Positions 18,572 to 28,415 of a stretch of DNA of 64,000 nt are shown piece after piece; the first letter of the stretch is position 1; the number at the start of each line of letters is the position of its first letter. Origin of the DNA: Gammaproteobacteria bacterium (GTDB taxonomy: Bacteria; Pseudomonadota; Gammaproteobacteria; Pseudomonadales; Azotimanducaceae); contig JAPOWH010000002.1 in NCBI GenBank assembly GCA_026707735.1, positions 486,621 to 550,620 on the forward strand, in the 5' to 3' direction. The translations under genes and the position numbers were made by a program. The notes beneath the pieces are model-generated. The model saw only the letters and a program-made list of their open reading frames with translations, was not told the DNA's origin and made no database searches.

Positions 18572-19501
18572 CTAACTTTGCTTTGCTTCGTTCGGTTTCA
18601 TCTCACCTAACGCATACTGTCCAGGAGTCACTCGGGTGACGCCCTCGTATCCACCGTAGCCTTGCCAAGGTATGAATCCAAGTAGCTCCAATAGTCTGTC
18701 TGGAGCGTCTGCCAGTACCTCAGGACGTGTGCCAAAAGGAAAGTTATCCTGCTGACGAAACTGAGGCGCACAGAAGTTAGTAGTTAGTCCAATTCGTGCT
18801 GCTTGAGTGACGTTTGCGCCTGTGGAATGCCAAGTGCGACCCTCAAATATACAGACGGTTCCAGCAAGCCCCTCAGCGGGAACCCAGTTCGCGTCGGCAT
18901 CATAATCGTTGTCTGGTTCTCGGCCGCTCAAGTGACTGCCGGGAACTACAAGCGTAGCTCCATTCTCTCGAGTGAAATCATCGATCATCCACATGGCGTT
19001 GCAGACCACGGCAGGTGCAATGCTCCTGTTTCGCTTCAATTCCTCTGGAATTGTTGTGTGTCCCCGATTGTGCGTTCGGGTGATAGATCCAGGCTTCACA
19101 AATGTCTTTCGCTGATCGCTAGTTGGCGGAGGCATCCAGAACTGATCGGTGTGGTAGTTGGTGGTTCCTCCCGGGTGCGCCAAGTGTGCGTGATAGGAGG
19201 ACAACAGATAGCTATCACCAAGCACGTGCCTTAAGATCGCATGCAGTCCTTCATGGAGTATTGGTCCCAGAAAGACCTTGCCTTTGTTGATGAGAAACCG
19301 GACCAGCTGCTTCCCATCGGGCAGACGCAGACTTACGTCCCGTTGCTCCTCTGCGGCAACTTGCTCCAATAGCCGGGTCCGAATTGCCGAAATCTCGTTG
19401 TAACTGAGCGCGTTTTCGAGAAGACAGTAGCCGTAACCGTCCATGTCGTTCCGGGCTTGGTCGATGGAGTCTGTGGGTACGGGAAGGCAATCCTGAGTCA
19501 T
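18572..19501 (-). CDS. Phytanoyl-CoA dioxygenase family protein (Fe(II)/2-oxoglutarate)
   Basis: A 309-residue PhyH-fold oxygenase. The iron triad is His117 and Asp119 (in NYHTDQFW) with distal His225 (in RTWHSTGANVT), and an Arg about 11 residues later (Arg236) is placed to bind 2-oxoglutarate. PhyH relatives hydroxylate acyl-CoAs, amino acids, or natural products, so the substrate is open. ATG start at 19501. It faces away from a second PhyH-type gene at 19884 across 382 bases; the two are clearly different proteins rather than recent copies. Confidence 0.88.
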   Translation of the reverse strand: MTQDCLPVPTDSIDQARNDMDGYGYCLLENALSYNEISAIRTRLLEQVAAEEQRDVSLRLPDGKQLVRFLINKGKVFLGPILHEGLHAILRHVLGDSYLLSSYHAHLAHPGGTTNYHTDQFWMPPPTSDQRKTFVKPGSITRTHNRGHTTIPEELKRNRSIAPAVVCNAMWMIDDFTRENGATLVVPGSHLSGREPDNDYDADANWVPAEGLAGTVCIFEGRTWHSTGANVTQAARIGLTTNFCAPQFRQQDNFPFGTRPEVLADAPDRLLELLGFIPWQGYGGYEGVTRVTPGQYALGEMKPNEAKQS

Positions 19502-19883
19502 GCCAAACGATTATAGAAGTGAATGTCTCGCGGTCTTGCAGCCGCTCGAACTGATGGTGGTCGCTAGAACCACCATTCGAGTGGACAAGAGTACTTCACG
19601 AACCTTGCGATCACGTGCACTTGCCAAACTCGTCTAATGAGTCGAAAAGCACAAGAAAGTAACGCGTTTGCCAAAATCGATTGAACCGATACATGGGCTT
19701 TGATGAAGTGAATCTCCTGAAGTCGAAGTGTCTTTTGCTTTAGGTATTGGTTGTCTCTAAGCCACGAAAGAGAGGCAAGTGCCAACGGATTTCAAAGGCT
19801 CAAAAGCGTACTAGTGCACCTAGGCATACAATCCCGTTCTCTCAATTCCATTCTTAAGTCTCGAAACAACTTAGGTACAACCC
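19502..19883. other. 382-base divergent region between two dioxygenase genes
   Basis: No gene or RNA is supported. A 73-codon open frame on the minus strand (19564-19785) lacks a recognisable protein signature and a ribosome site. The region must carry promoters for both divergent genes; I could not identify convincing hexamers. Confidence 0.5.
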
Positions 19884-20630
19884 ATGCTCGATCAGGAACG
19901 CCTTGCGGAACTAAGGGTCTGGGGCTTCACGGTGATTCGCGATGTGCTTGACGGAGATACTGCAGCGGCAATGCGGGAATTCGTTGAAGAACACGCATTT
20001 CGCATAGGCGTTGAGCACACGCACCGAGGAACTGCTCGCCATTTGGCCAACTTGATCACTCTGGATCCGATGTTCCTGCTCGTGATCGACCACGACGCCG
20101 TATTGCCATACATCGAGCAAACGATGGGCAAGGACCTTATTCTTGGATCATTGAGCGCACGTGTCGTCAGACCGGGAGAAGGATCCCAGACCTTGCACAG
20201 CGATGTGCCGCTGGCTTTGCACCGATATGGGAATGACGCCCCATTGATGATGAACACGGTGTGGGCGTTGTCGGATTTGACACCCGACAACGGCGGTACA
20301 CGGCTGGTGCCAGGCAGTCATCAAAGCCATTTGTTCGAGCCACCGGCAGGATTGACACTTCCCTACCTAATGCAACCGACACTAACGGCCGGCTCGGTTG
20401 TGATATTCCACGGTCAGACCTGGCACGGCGGCGGTGAGAACAACTCTGACCAATTGCGGTCGGCCATGTTTGGTCACTATCGCAATAGCCATTGGATGCG
20501 TTTCCAGTGTGACCCGCACGATGGATTTCGCGAAGAGTGGCTTTCAAGTATGACAACACGCCAAAAGGAACTACTCAGGATGACTGCTGGAGTGGACCAC
20601 AAGCACGGCGCGGACTTCTACGAACGTTAG
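19884..20630 (+). CDS. Phytanoyl-CoA dioxygenase family protein, second
   Basis: A 248-residue PhyH-fold Fe(II)/2-oxoglutarate oxygenase. The triad is His105 and Asp107 (in TLHSDVPL) and His181 (in HGQTWHGGGEN), with Arg192 placed to bind 2-oxoglutarate. Typical strands WALSDLTPDNGGTRLVPGSH precede the distal His. ATG start after AACCC with no strong ribosome site. It shares the family but little direct sequence with its divergent neighbour, so the pair probably acts on different substrates or steps. Confidence 0.88.
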   Translation: MLDQERLAELRVWGFTVIRDVLDGDTAAAMREFVEEHAFRIGVEHTHRGTARHLANLITLDPMFLLVIDHDAVLPYIEQTMGKDLILGSLSARVVRPGEGSQTLHSDVPLALHRYGNDAPLMMNTVWALSDLTPDNGGTRLVPGSHQSHLFEPPAGLTLPYLMQPTLTAGSVVIFHGQTWHGGGENNSDQLRSAMFGHYRNSHWMRFQCDPHDGFREEWLSSMTTRQKELLRMTAGVDHKHGADFYER

Positions 20631-20747
20631 AACTTGATCGCATGTAAGTTGGCATTAGCACAATTGGTCCACAGCTCAGGGTCTAGGTTGTGTAATGCAT
20701 ACTTGGGACTCCGGAGTGGGACCGAACCCAAAGTTCGTCTTCGAACT

Positions 20748-23700
20748 CTACTCTGTGGCGTTTTCGTGTTCTGGATCCAACGGACTCCAGCGAATCGCGT
20801 CAGCTATCGCCAATCCCCATGTCACACCAATCAAGACCACATCAATATTGGCGGCACTCAGTTCAAATGTGCCAAGTTCATTCCAACCAGGCGATGAAGA
20901 ATTCGCGTCGAACTCCAATTCTGATTCAAACTCCTCACCAATCACCTGAATGGTGTGGATTCCCAAGTTGTAACGGTTTTGATACCTACGGTTCGAATCT
21001 GGCGAGCGCATTGAACGGTGTGGGATTTCGGAACGCATACCACTGGGCACGTGGTATTCAAGCTTCCATGGGCCCGATGATGGAAGTACTGCTGAAAACA
21101 CCGCCTTAGATTGACCGAGAGATCCATGTTTTCCTGCGTAGGTCGTGCGATACTTTCCATAGCTGGTGGGCTCGCTGTTCCGATACCACCAGTATGAACT
21201 TGCACGCCATTGTCTAATTGCAATTTCGTGAAACATTGGATTAAAACGGTTGTCGGTGAGATTCAGCCAGTCGTTAAACGAAGAGTCTCGTATGGGTAGA
21301 CCTCTATCAAGTTCGATTTGAGGAACCGCTGCCGCACGCCTAATCCATTGGGGCACATTATTGATTTCAGAGAGGAATGAAGGATTTTCGACAGAAAAAC
21401 CGTCGTCCAGATCGTCCACACTGATTGCATCGCTTGGATGAGGATCCCAGGCGACTTGTGTGGTGTAGCGTAGTTTCTTTGAGTCAGTAGGCTCGAATAC
21501 ATCCGGGCCAGGTACGTCCAACCGAATCGGTTCTCGGTTCATGGAAAGGTGTGGCACTAACCACACCATACGTGGAGGTTTACTGCTTTGAAAGGCTATA
21601 CGAACCGCTGAGTTTCCTTGAATATGTACGGGACGCAGATCAGTTGTGTCAAAGCGCTCGAAGTTGTCTTCGCGTTCGGTTAGATAGGAAACTTCAACGA
21701 CGCCTGGAGAAGGTTCTCCATTGGCTAGCGTGAAACTCGTTTGATACAACGCCTCGCCACTCTCGTCATTCGCTAGACGCTCAATCGTGAGACCTTCAGC
21801 TAGGAATCCTGGCAAACCCAGTGTATTGAGCCAATCGCCTGTGGCTTTCTCAATGTCCACACCTACATCCAATGCGGTTTGAAGAAAATCCAATTCGGTA
21901 TAGGAACGCCCACGAAACCTATGAACTAGCTCGCTCAAGAATCGAGCGACGAGTTCTTCGCCAAACGTATCAATGATGGCATTCGCAACACGGTGACTTT
22001 TTACCAGCACCGCGTGATACGCGTTGCCAGGGTCGGCTCTGTAATCAATCGCACTCAGGGGTGCTTGTTCCAATTTTTGCCATGTTGAGGGCCGCTCAGC
22101 GTACGCCCTGCGCCAGTTCGACGCTCCTTGCTCAGAGCGGTCCGATCCAAAATTGACTGTGCGCCTCGTTGTGTGTTGAGTTTCCACCGCCGTGCCGTGC
22201 TCAAGTGCAGAGTAAATGGAATAGTATCCTTCGCTTCCAGTGGTTAATTTTTGGGCTAGTTCGTTAGCAACAAATCTCAAGGCGGTTGCGCCGTTTCCGG
22301 TTGGGGTTGTTTGGTAATCCACGTAGTTTCGAGCGATTCCAACCAGTGGGTCACCGCCGTGCAAGTCGTCTCCAAAGTAGGAGATCAGTGAATCGAGCAG
22401 GTATTTGTGATACTCGGAATTCTCTCGGCCCTCTCTCTCATAGTAGTTGCGCAGTGATTCGTATCGACCTTCGAAGGGAGCTGCAGGAAATCCTGATTCG
22501 CGAATCATATGCAATCCAGGAGCTGAGTACACGCTGTCCATCCGCCATCCGCCGCCAAAGGTTCTAAGGGAAACTGGTACCTCAACGATTGACAACCTGG
22601 CGTATGGATAGCGAAGCCCCGATGCCTTTAACAGTTCTACTCGATTGCTAATCCACTCTCGCAACACCGGACCGCTCTCGTCAAATACCCGCAGGTTCTT
22701 GGTGTGTTTTCTATTTAATAGAAGCTCGTATTCCACGCCGTCAACCTCCATTGATCGCTTCTCAAACCGTGAAGCCACAAGCGCCAATTCAGGTATGGGG
22801 TTGGAGGTCGTAAACCTAAACGTGGATTGCTTACTCGATGCGACAGCCTGGCGAGAACCAGGCGTTGCAACTAACCATCCTCTTGGCACGCTTACTTCGA
22901 AGTCGATTTGGAAGAAATCGCGAGGTCGAGACTCCCAAGTACTTGCTCCATAGGCAGAGCCCGACGCGGGAAACCAACTGATTCCAGGCATTAGAGCTAC
23001 GAAACGCGGATGAAAAATGTAGCTTTTTTGGCCTAGTAGGAAGATGCGCTTGCCTCCTATGGCTCCCAGGGATTCCCAATTCAGAGAGCTATCCAAATAG
23101 GCGAATCGCTCGTCTGGTTTGCCGCGTGCAGCAATTCCCACTTTCTCAGGTAGAGAAGCGAAATCCACAGGGATCTTGAGTAGACCGTAATCAAACTCAT
23201 ACCCTTCAGTCGGAGTGCCGTCCAATGAGATTTCTTCTATGCGGTACCCGGGGTTTAACGAGAACAACCAATGCTCGGCGCTTGAATCGTTCTGTGAGTC
23301 CATGGTCAACGTCAAATCAAGGAGTATTGTCCGACCTGGTCTGATTTCTACTGAACCGTTGATACTGTGAATATTGGTAGCTGAGTGCAACCGATGTTCG
23401 TTGTGGGCGAGAGCCCAAGTTGTCTCCTTGATTTCATTGGAATTGAACTCCATGTAAATGAGCCCATGAGTAGCAACAACGACGACGAGAGCTGCAGCCA
23501 CTCCCCGACCTACCAGCATTGTGAAAGTCTTTGTGTCTTGAACTCTTGGTTGCAGTGTCGCCGCGAAAGAGAGGCATCCTACTGCAAATATCAACATCAG
23601 TGCCCTATTGGCAAAAATGCTAGACGTTACAAATGTTGGAGCTAATTCGGACGGGAATACGCTTGCGCCCGTGTGCGTGGACAACACGGACGACACGGAA

Positions 23701-24335
23701 ACTGGAAACACAATGCTCAATACATAGACGCCAAACATTAGTAGTCCTACAGCCAACACCACTAGCACTCGAAATCTAAGGAACTGCGTCAACAGTACGC
23801 ACACTGAACCCCACAGAATGAGATTTGGAAATATGTCCCAGACAACAAAGGAAAGAACACTAATGGGCTCAATCGCCGTGCCCCAGCCAAAGTCAAACGC
23901 TTCGGCCAATTCTCCGTAGACATACATGAATAGCACAGTGATTACAGCGGGGATAGCGAGAAAAAGCACAATTCCCAAGATTCTTCCGCTGATCATTCCA
24001 AAGTCCGACACCGGTCGCGAGTCGAGAACTTCTACTATGCGATCACGAGCGTCTCGAGTCCGCATGTCGAACGTGAGAAAGAGCATTCCGATGCTAAACC
24101 AGAGAAGCATCGTGCCGCCCATTTGCGCAATTGTGTAGCGTGGTCCAATCAGTCCATAAACGGGCGATGTCAAAGCGAAAAAGCCATGGTGCTCCGTAAG
24201 ATAGATCCATTGACCTAGAGTGGCTATGCACGCGATGGCTGTAAACACCCAAGTACGTGTCAGTCGCCTGCAAGATCGCATCTCGGCCAGACCAAGAATC
24301 CAAATTCTTGAGAGATAGCGGATGGAACGACTCAT
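20748..24335 (-). CDS. Giant ABC-2-type permease fused to M1-peptidase-like and golvesin-like regions, copy 2
   Basis: This 1195-residue protein begins with about 300 residues of membrane segments of the ABC-2 permease kind (for example MGGTMLLWFSIGMLFLTFD, then the motif EVLDSRPVSDFGMISGR typical of gliding/ABC-2 permeases fused to aminopeptidase domains). A long extracytoplasmic part follows. Its middle has an M1-like arrangement (VEVPVSLRTFGGGWRMDSVY, where M1 enzymes have GGMEN), but I find no HExxH zinc motif, so it is probably not a peptidase. The last 130 residues (SSGPWKLEYHVP, NELGTFELSAANIDVV, IADAIRW) look like the golvesin C-terminal beta-sandwich. No ABC ATPase gene is nearby. 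It is the downstream member of a tandem pair. Confidence 0.8.
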   Translation of the reverse strand: MSRSIRYLSRIWILGLAEMRSCRRLTRTWVFTAIACIATLGQWIYLTEHHGFFALTSPVYGLIGPRYTIAQMGGTMLLWFSIGMLFLTFDMRTRDARDRIVEVLDSRPVSDFGMISGRILGIVLFLAIPAVITVLFMYVYGELAEAFDFGWGTAIEPISVLSFVVWDIFPNLILWGSVCVLLTQFLRFRVLVVLAVGLLMFGVYVLSIVFPVSVSSVLSTHTGASVFPSELAPTFVTSSIFANRALMLIFAVGCLSFAATLQPRVQDTKTFTMLVGRGVAAALVVVVATHGLIYMEFNSNEIKETTWALAHNEHRLHSATNIHSINGSVEIRPGRTILLDLTLTMDSQNDSSAEHWLFSLNPGYRIEEISLDGTPTEGYEFDYGLLKIPVDFASLPEKVGIAARGKPDERFAYLDSSLNWESLGAIGGKRIFLLGQKSYIFHPRFVALMPGISWFPASGSAYGASTWESRPRDFFQIDFEVSVPRGWLVATPGSRQAVASSKQSTFRFTTSNPIPELALVASRFEKRSMEVDGVEYELLLNRKHTKNLRVFDESGPVLREWISNRVELLKASGLRYPYARLSIVEVPVSLRTFGGGWRMDSVYSAPGLHMIRESGFPAAPFEGRYESLRNYYEREGRENSEYHKYLLDSLISYFGDDLHGGDPLVGIARNYVDYQTTPTGNGATALRFVANELAQKLTTGSEGYYSIYSALEHGTAVETQHTTRRTVNFGSDRSEQGASNWRRAYAERPSTWQKLEQAPLSAIDYRADPGNAYHAVLVKSHRVANAIIDTFGEELVARFLSELVHRFRGRSYTELDFLQTALDVGVDIEKATGDWLNTLGLPGFLAEGLTIERLANDESGEALYQTSFTLANGEPSPGVVEVSYLTEREDNFERFDTTDLRPVHIQGNSAVRIAFQSSKPPRMVWLVPHLSMNREPIRLDVPGPDVFEPTDSKKLRYTTQVAWDPHPSDAISVDDLDDGFSVENPSFLSEINNVPQWIRRAAAVPQIELDRGLPIRDSSFNDWLNLTDNRFNPMFHEIAIRQWRASSYWWYRNSEPTSYGKYRTTYAGKHGSLGQSKAVFSAVLPSSGPWKLEYHVPSGMRSEIPHRSMRSPDSNRRYQNRYNLGIHTIQVIGEEFESELEFDANSSSPGWNELGTFELSAANIDVVLIGVTWGLAIADAIRWSPLDPEHENATE

Positions 24336-24429
24336 CTAGGTTCGATCGAGAACAGTTAGAACATCAAAGAAAGCGATTGATTGCACAGCCAACTCCTACT
24401 TTGTTAGGTGCGTTTGATTGGAATCGAAC

Positions 24430-27400
24430 CTAGGGCTGGGCTCCACTCTCTGAAGTAGCAGAGATTTTCAGGTCCTTTCCAGATGGGCTCCACCGAATTG
24501 CGTCAGCTACCGCCAGTCCCCATGTCACACTGATCAAGACCACATCAATATTGGATGCGCGCAGTTCAAATGTGCCAAGCTCATTCCAACCAGACGATGA
24601 AGAACCCGCTTCAAATTCGATTTCAGTTTCAAATTCGTCTCCAATTACCTGAAATGTGTGAGTTCCCAAGTAGAAATGGTCAGGTCTACCAAAGGATTCC
24701 GGATGCCTCATTGAACCATGAGCGATTTCGGAACGCATCGCGGTGGGCACATGAAACTCCAGCTGCCAAGTACCCGCAGCTGGAAGTACTGCTGTAAACA
24801 TCGCTTTAGATTGACCTAGCGTTCCGTATATTCCTGCATACGTCTTGCGATACTTTCCGTAGCTAGTCGGTTCATTGGTTCGGTACCACCAATCCAGTGT
24901 TGTCGTCAAATTCATCCGTGAAATTCGACCGAACAACGGATTGAACCGGTTTTCGAGGAGATTGATCGAGTTCTTATGTACTGGTAAACCCCTATCGAAT
25001 TCGAGTTGAGGAACTGCGGCCGCACGTCTTACGAACTGTGACAGTCTTGAAGACTCAAGAGGAAAAGATGAAGGTTCGATAGAAAAGCCCTCGTCCAGAT
25101 CATCCACAATGATTGCATCGCTAACATTAGGTTCCCGCGTGACTCGGGTGGTGTAGGGAAGTACCGGCAAATCTGTGGGCTCGAGGTCGTCTTGTTCAGG
25201 AACGTCCAATCTAATCGGTTCTCGGTTCAGGGAGAGTTGTGGCTCTAACCACACGATGCGTGGAGGCTTTGTGCTTTGAAAAGCAATCCGTACCGCTGAG
25301 TTTCCTTGAACATTTACGGAACGTAGAGCAAAAATATCGTACGGCGCAAAGTAATCGCCGCTCTCGGTTTGATAGGAAATCTCAACTACCCCTGGAGACG
25401 GCTCTCCATTGCCAAGTGTGAATGTTGTTTGGTATACCGCTTCGTTGCTATCGTCGTTCGCAAGACGTTCAATCTTGAGGTTTTCGGCTGTGAATCCTGG
25501 CAATCCCAACGTGTTGAGCCAGTCGCCTACTACAGCCTCAATGTCTACACCGACATCCAATGCCGTTTGCAGAAAATCTATTTCGGTGTAGGAACGTCCA
25601 CGAAACCTGCTAACGAGCTCGCTTAGGAATTGAGCTACGAGTTCTTCGCCAAAAGTGTCAATTATCGAGTTTGCTACGCGTTGACTCTTGAGCAGCAGCG
25701 CATGGTATGCATTTCCTGGGTTGGCTCTGAATTTGATCTCGCTTAGAGGCGTCTGTTCCAAGATTTCCCATGTTGAAGGTCGCTCAGCGAACTCCTTACG
25801 CCAGTTCGCTGGTCCTCCTTCGGATTCATCGGAATCAAAACCTCTTGAGATTGTTGTTCTGTGATAGGTTTCCACGGCCGTGCCACGGGCAAGTGCAGTA
25901 TGTACGGAAAAGTAGCTTTTGCTTCCTGTAGTTAGCCTTTGTGCGAGTTCATTGACAACGAATCTCAATGCAGTTGCGCCGTTCCCCGTCGGAGATGTTT
26001 GGTGGTCAACAAAGTTCTGCGCGATTCCAACCATTGGGTCACCGCCGTGCAGGTCGTTTGCGAAGTAGGAGATCAAGGAATCCAGCATGAATTTGTGATG
26101 TTCAGACTCCTCTCTTCCTTCTCTCTCATAGTAGTTGCGCATTGAGGAGTAGAATCCTTCAAAGGAAGCAACAGGAAACCCAGATTCGCGGATCATGTGC
26201 AATCCAGGAGCTGAGTACACGCTGTCCATCCGCCATCCGCCGCCATAGGTTCTAAGGGAAACTGGTACTTCAACTAGTGATAACCTGGGGTATGGGTAAC
26301 GAAGTCTCGATGCCTCTAGGTTTTCTATACGACTGCCAATCCACTCTCGAAGTACCGGACCACTTTCACTAAACGCAAACAGATTTTCTTTGTGCTTGTT
26401 GCTCAAGAGCACTTCGTACTCGACGTTGTCAATTGTCACAGAGCGCTTCTCAAATGTTGAAGCTACAAGAGCCAACTCGGGTATCGGGTTTGAAGTCGTA
26501 AACCTATATGTGGAATGCTTGCTCGACGGGAGGGCCTGCCGGGAACCCGGCGATGCAACTAGCCATCCTTTTGGTACGGTTACTTCGATGTCGATTTGAA
26601 AGAAATCGCGAGGTCTGGACTCCCACCTATTTTCTCCATATGCAGACCCCGCTGTTGGAATCCAACTGATTCCCGGCATTAGAACTACGAAACGGGGATG
26701 GAAAATGTAGCTCTTTTGTCCTAAAAGGAAGAGTCGCTTGCCTCCTATGGCGCCCAGTGACTTCCAATCCAGGGAACTGTCCAGATAGGCGAACCGATCG
26801 TCTGGCTTGCCGCGAGCGGCAATACCCACCTCCGTAGGAGGAGATGTGATATCTACAGGGATCTGGAGTAAACCGTTCTCAAACTCATAATCTTCAGTCG
26901 GAGTGCCGTCTAGAGAGATTTCTTCTATTCGGTACCCGGGATTCAATGAGAACAGCCATTTTCCCTCGTTGGAATTCTGAGTCGCATTCATGGTCAATGT
27001 CAGGTCCAACGCTATGGTCCGACCAGGTCTGATTTCTACGGAACCGTTGATGCTGTGAACATCGGTAGCTGCGTGCAATCGATGTTCCTTGTGAGTAAGA
27101 GCCCAGATCGTTGCCTCGATTTCGTTGGATTCTGCCCCCCGGTAAATGAGGCTTTGGGTACCGCCAACTACAACGAGAGCTGCAGCTAGTCCCCGACCAA
27201 GAAGCATTGTGAAGGTCTTTGTATCTTGAACTCTCGGTTGCAGCATTGCTGCGAATGCTAGGCATCCAACCGCAAACACCAACATCAGCGCTCGATTGGC
27301 AAGAATGCTAGGCGTTACAAATGTTGGAGCTAATTCGGAAGGGTATACACTTGCGCCCGTGTGTGTAGACAACACGGACGTCACGGAAACTGGCAGCACA

Positions 27401-28023
27401 ATGCTCAATGCATAGACGCCCAACATTAGTAGTACCACAGCCAACACTACTAGCACTCGAAATCTGATGAGATGTGCTAGCAGCACGCATACTGATCCCC
27501 ATAGGAGCAGATTTGGGAATATGTCCCAGGAAATAAAGGAAAGAACACTAACGGGCTCAATCGCCGTGCCCAAACCAAAGTCGAATGCTTCGGCCAACAC
27601 TCCGTAGCCATACATGAATAGCACAAGGGCAACGGAGGGAATTGCAAGAAATAACACAATCCCCAAAAGCCTTCCGCAAATCATTCCAAAGTCCGACACA
27701 GGTCGCGAATCGAGAACTTCAGATATTCGATCGCGAGTGTCTCGGGTCCGCATGTCAAACGTGAGAAATAGCATTCCAATGCTGAACCAGAGAAGCATCG
27801 TGCCGCCCATTTGGACAATGGTGTAGCGCGGTCCGATCAGTCCGTAAATGGGCGAACTTAATGCTAGAAAATCGTAGTGGTCCAAGAGGAAAATCCATTG
27901 GCCCAATGTGGCAATACAGGCGATCGCGATAAACACCCAAGTACGGGTCAGCCTCCTGCAAGATCGCATCTCAGCCAGAACAAGAATCCACATTCTTGAG
28001 AGGTATCGGATGGAATGACTCAT
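24430..28023 (-). CDS. Giant ABC-2-type permease fused to M1-peptidase-like and golvesin-like regions, copy 1
   Basis: A 1197-residue paralogue of the gene at 20748-24335 with the same architecture: membrane segments in the first 300 residues, a long extracytoplasmic M1-like region without HExxH (RTYGGGWRMDSVYSAPGLHM is retained), and a golvesin-like end (AAGTWQLEFHVP, NELGTFELRASNIDVV, VADAIRW). The permease part is roughly four-fifths identical by eye between copies, and the extracytoplasmic part is less conserved. Both frames are intact, so both are probably functional. It follows a small membrane protein gene by about 60 bases and is likely co-transcribed with it and copy 2. Confidence 0.8.
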   Translation of the reverse strand: MSHSIRYLSRMWILVLAEMRSCRRLTRTWVFIAIACIATLGQWIFLLDHYDFLALSSPIYGLIGPRYTIVQMGGTMLLWFSIGMLFLTFDMRTRDTRDRISEVLDSRPVSDFGMICGRLLGIVLFLAIPSVALVLFMYGYGVLAEAFDFGLGTAIEPVSVLSFISWDIFPNLLLWGSVCVLLAHLIRFRVLVVLAVVLLMLGVYALSIVLPVSVTSVLSTHTGASVYPSELAPTFVTPSILANRALMLVFAVGCLAFAAMLQPRVQDTKTFTMLLGRGLAAALVVVGGTQSLIYRGAESNEIEATIWALTHKEHRLHAATDVHSINGSVEIRPGRTIALDLTLTMNATQNSNEGKWLFSLNPGYRIEEISLDGTPTEDYEFENGLLQIPVDITSPPTEVGIAARGKPDDRFAYLDSSLDWKSLGAIGGKRLFLLGQKSYIFHPRFVVLMPGISWIPTAGSAYGENRWESRPRDFFQIDIEVTVPKGWLVASPGSRQALPSSKHSTYRFTTSNPIPELALVASTFEKRSVTIDNVEYEVLLSNKHKENLFAFSESGPVLREWIGSRIENLEASRLRYPYPRLSLVEVPVSLRTYGGGWRMDSVYSAPGLHMIRESGFPVASFEGFYSSMRNYYEREGREESEHHKFMLDSLISYFANDLHGGDPMVGIAQNFVDHQTSPTGNGATALRFVVNELAQRLTTGSKSYFSVHTALARGTAVETYHRTTISRGFDSDESEGGPANWRKEFAERPSTWEILEQTPLSEIKFRANPGNAYHALLLKSQRVANSIIDTFGEELVAQFLSELVSRFRGRSYTEIDFLQTALDVGVDIEAVVGDWLNTLGLPGFTAENLKIERLANDDSNEAVYQTTFTLGNGEPSPGVVEISYQTESGDYFAPYDIFALRSVNVQGNSAVRIAFQSTKPPRIVWLEPQLSLNREPIRLDVPEQDDLEPTDLPVLPYTTRVTREPNVSDAIIVDDLDEGFSIEPSSFPLESSRLSQFVRRAAAVPQLEFDRGLPVHKNSINLLENRFNPLFGRISRMNLTTTLDWWYRTNEPTSYGKYRKTYAGIYGTLGQSKAMFTAVLPAAGTWQLEFHVPTAMRSEIAHGSMRHPESFGRPDHFYLGTHTFQVIGDEFETEIEFEAGSSSSGWNELGTFELRASNIDVVLISVTWGLAVADAIRWSPSGKDLKISATSESGAQP

Positions 28024-28082
28024 CTAGGTGAAATCGAGAGTGTGTGGGGGATCAAAGAAAGCGATAGATCGCACATCAAGAC

Positions 28083-28415
28083 CTACTTTGTTGGATAAGT
28101 GCTTGTTCGTTTACCGTTCTTATGAAACTCTCGCGCGATGCGCCAAATGTGACTGCTTGCGATCCCCTTCTTAGCACCGATGAAGCAAAGTGCCGTCCAA
28201 AGGACTATGCAACTCACAAAGACGCCAGTGGGTACGACGAATTCTGGACTATAAATCGGTCCTAAGGGCCAAGGGTCGACTGCGGCGAGAACGGTCAACC
28301 AGAAGTACGAAAGAAAGTAGGAACCGAAAAGCCACGCGATTACGACTGCGGAAATGATAAGACAAAGAATGACCCTCTTTTCGAGATCCGGGACGCTTAG
28401 TACCTCATGTGCCAT
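28083..28415 (-). CDS. Small membrane protein, 110 residues
   Basis: I do not recognise a family. Two strong hydrophobic segments (around residues 14-42 and 57-80) are followed by a basic C-terminal tail (KNGKRTSTYPTK), so it is probably a two-span inner-membrane protein. It starts with ATG at 28415 and lies just upstream of the duplicated permease genes on the same strand, with about 60 bases between. Fragments of its 3' end were copied by the tandem duplication, which supports a long-standing linkage. A role as an accessory to the permease is only inferred. Confidence 0.6.
   Translation of the reverse strand: MAHEVLSVPDLEKRVILCLIISAVVIAWLFGSYFLSYFWLTVLAAVDPWPLGPIYSPEFVVPTGVFVSCIVLWTALCFIGAKKGIASSHIWRIAREFHKNGKRTSTYPTK

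Larger units (their letters stand above)
20748..28091 (-). repeat. Tandem duplication, two units of about 3.66 kb
   Basis: Units run from about 24405 down to 20748 and from about 28091 down to 24430. Homology is not limited to the coding part: the leader upstream of each start shares ATCAAAGAAAGCGAT and CCTACTTTGTT, and the latter overlaps the end of the small upstream membrane gene (last codons ACAAAGTAG). That places the duplication edge inside the 3' end of that small gene. Divergence of the copies shows that the event is old. Confidence 0.8.

Noticed and set aside
19564..19785. Minus-strand 73-codon open frame between the two dioxygenase genes
   Set aside because: Composition and start context are unlike the neighbouring genes and no motif is visible.
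20748..28023. Active M1 aminopeptidases or conventional ABC exporters
   Set aside because: No HExxH zinc motif is found, and no ATP-binding cassette protein is encoded nearby.
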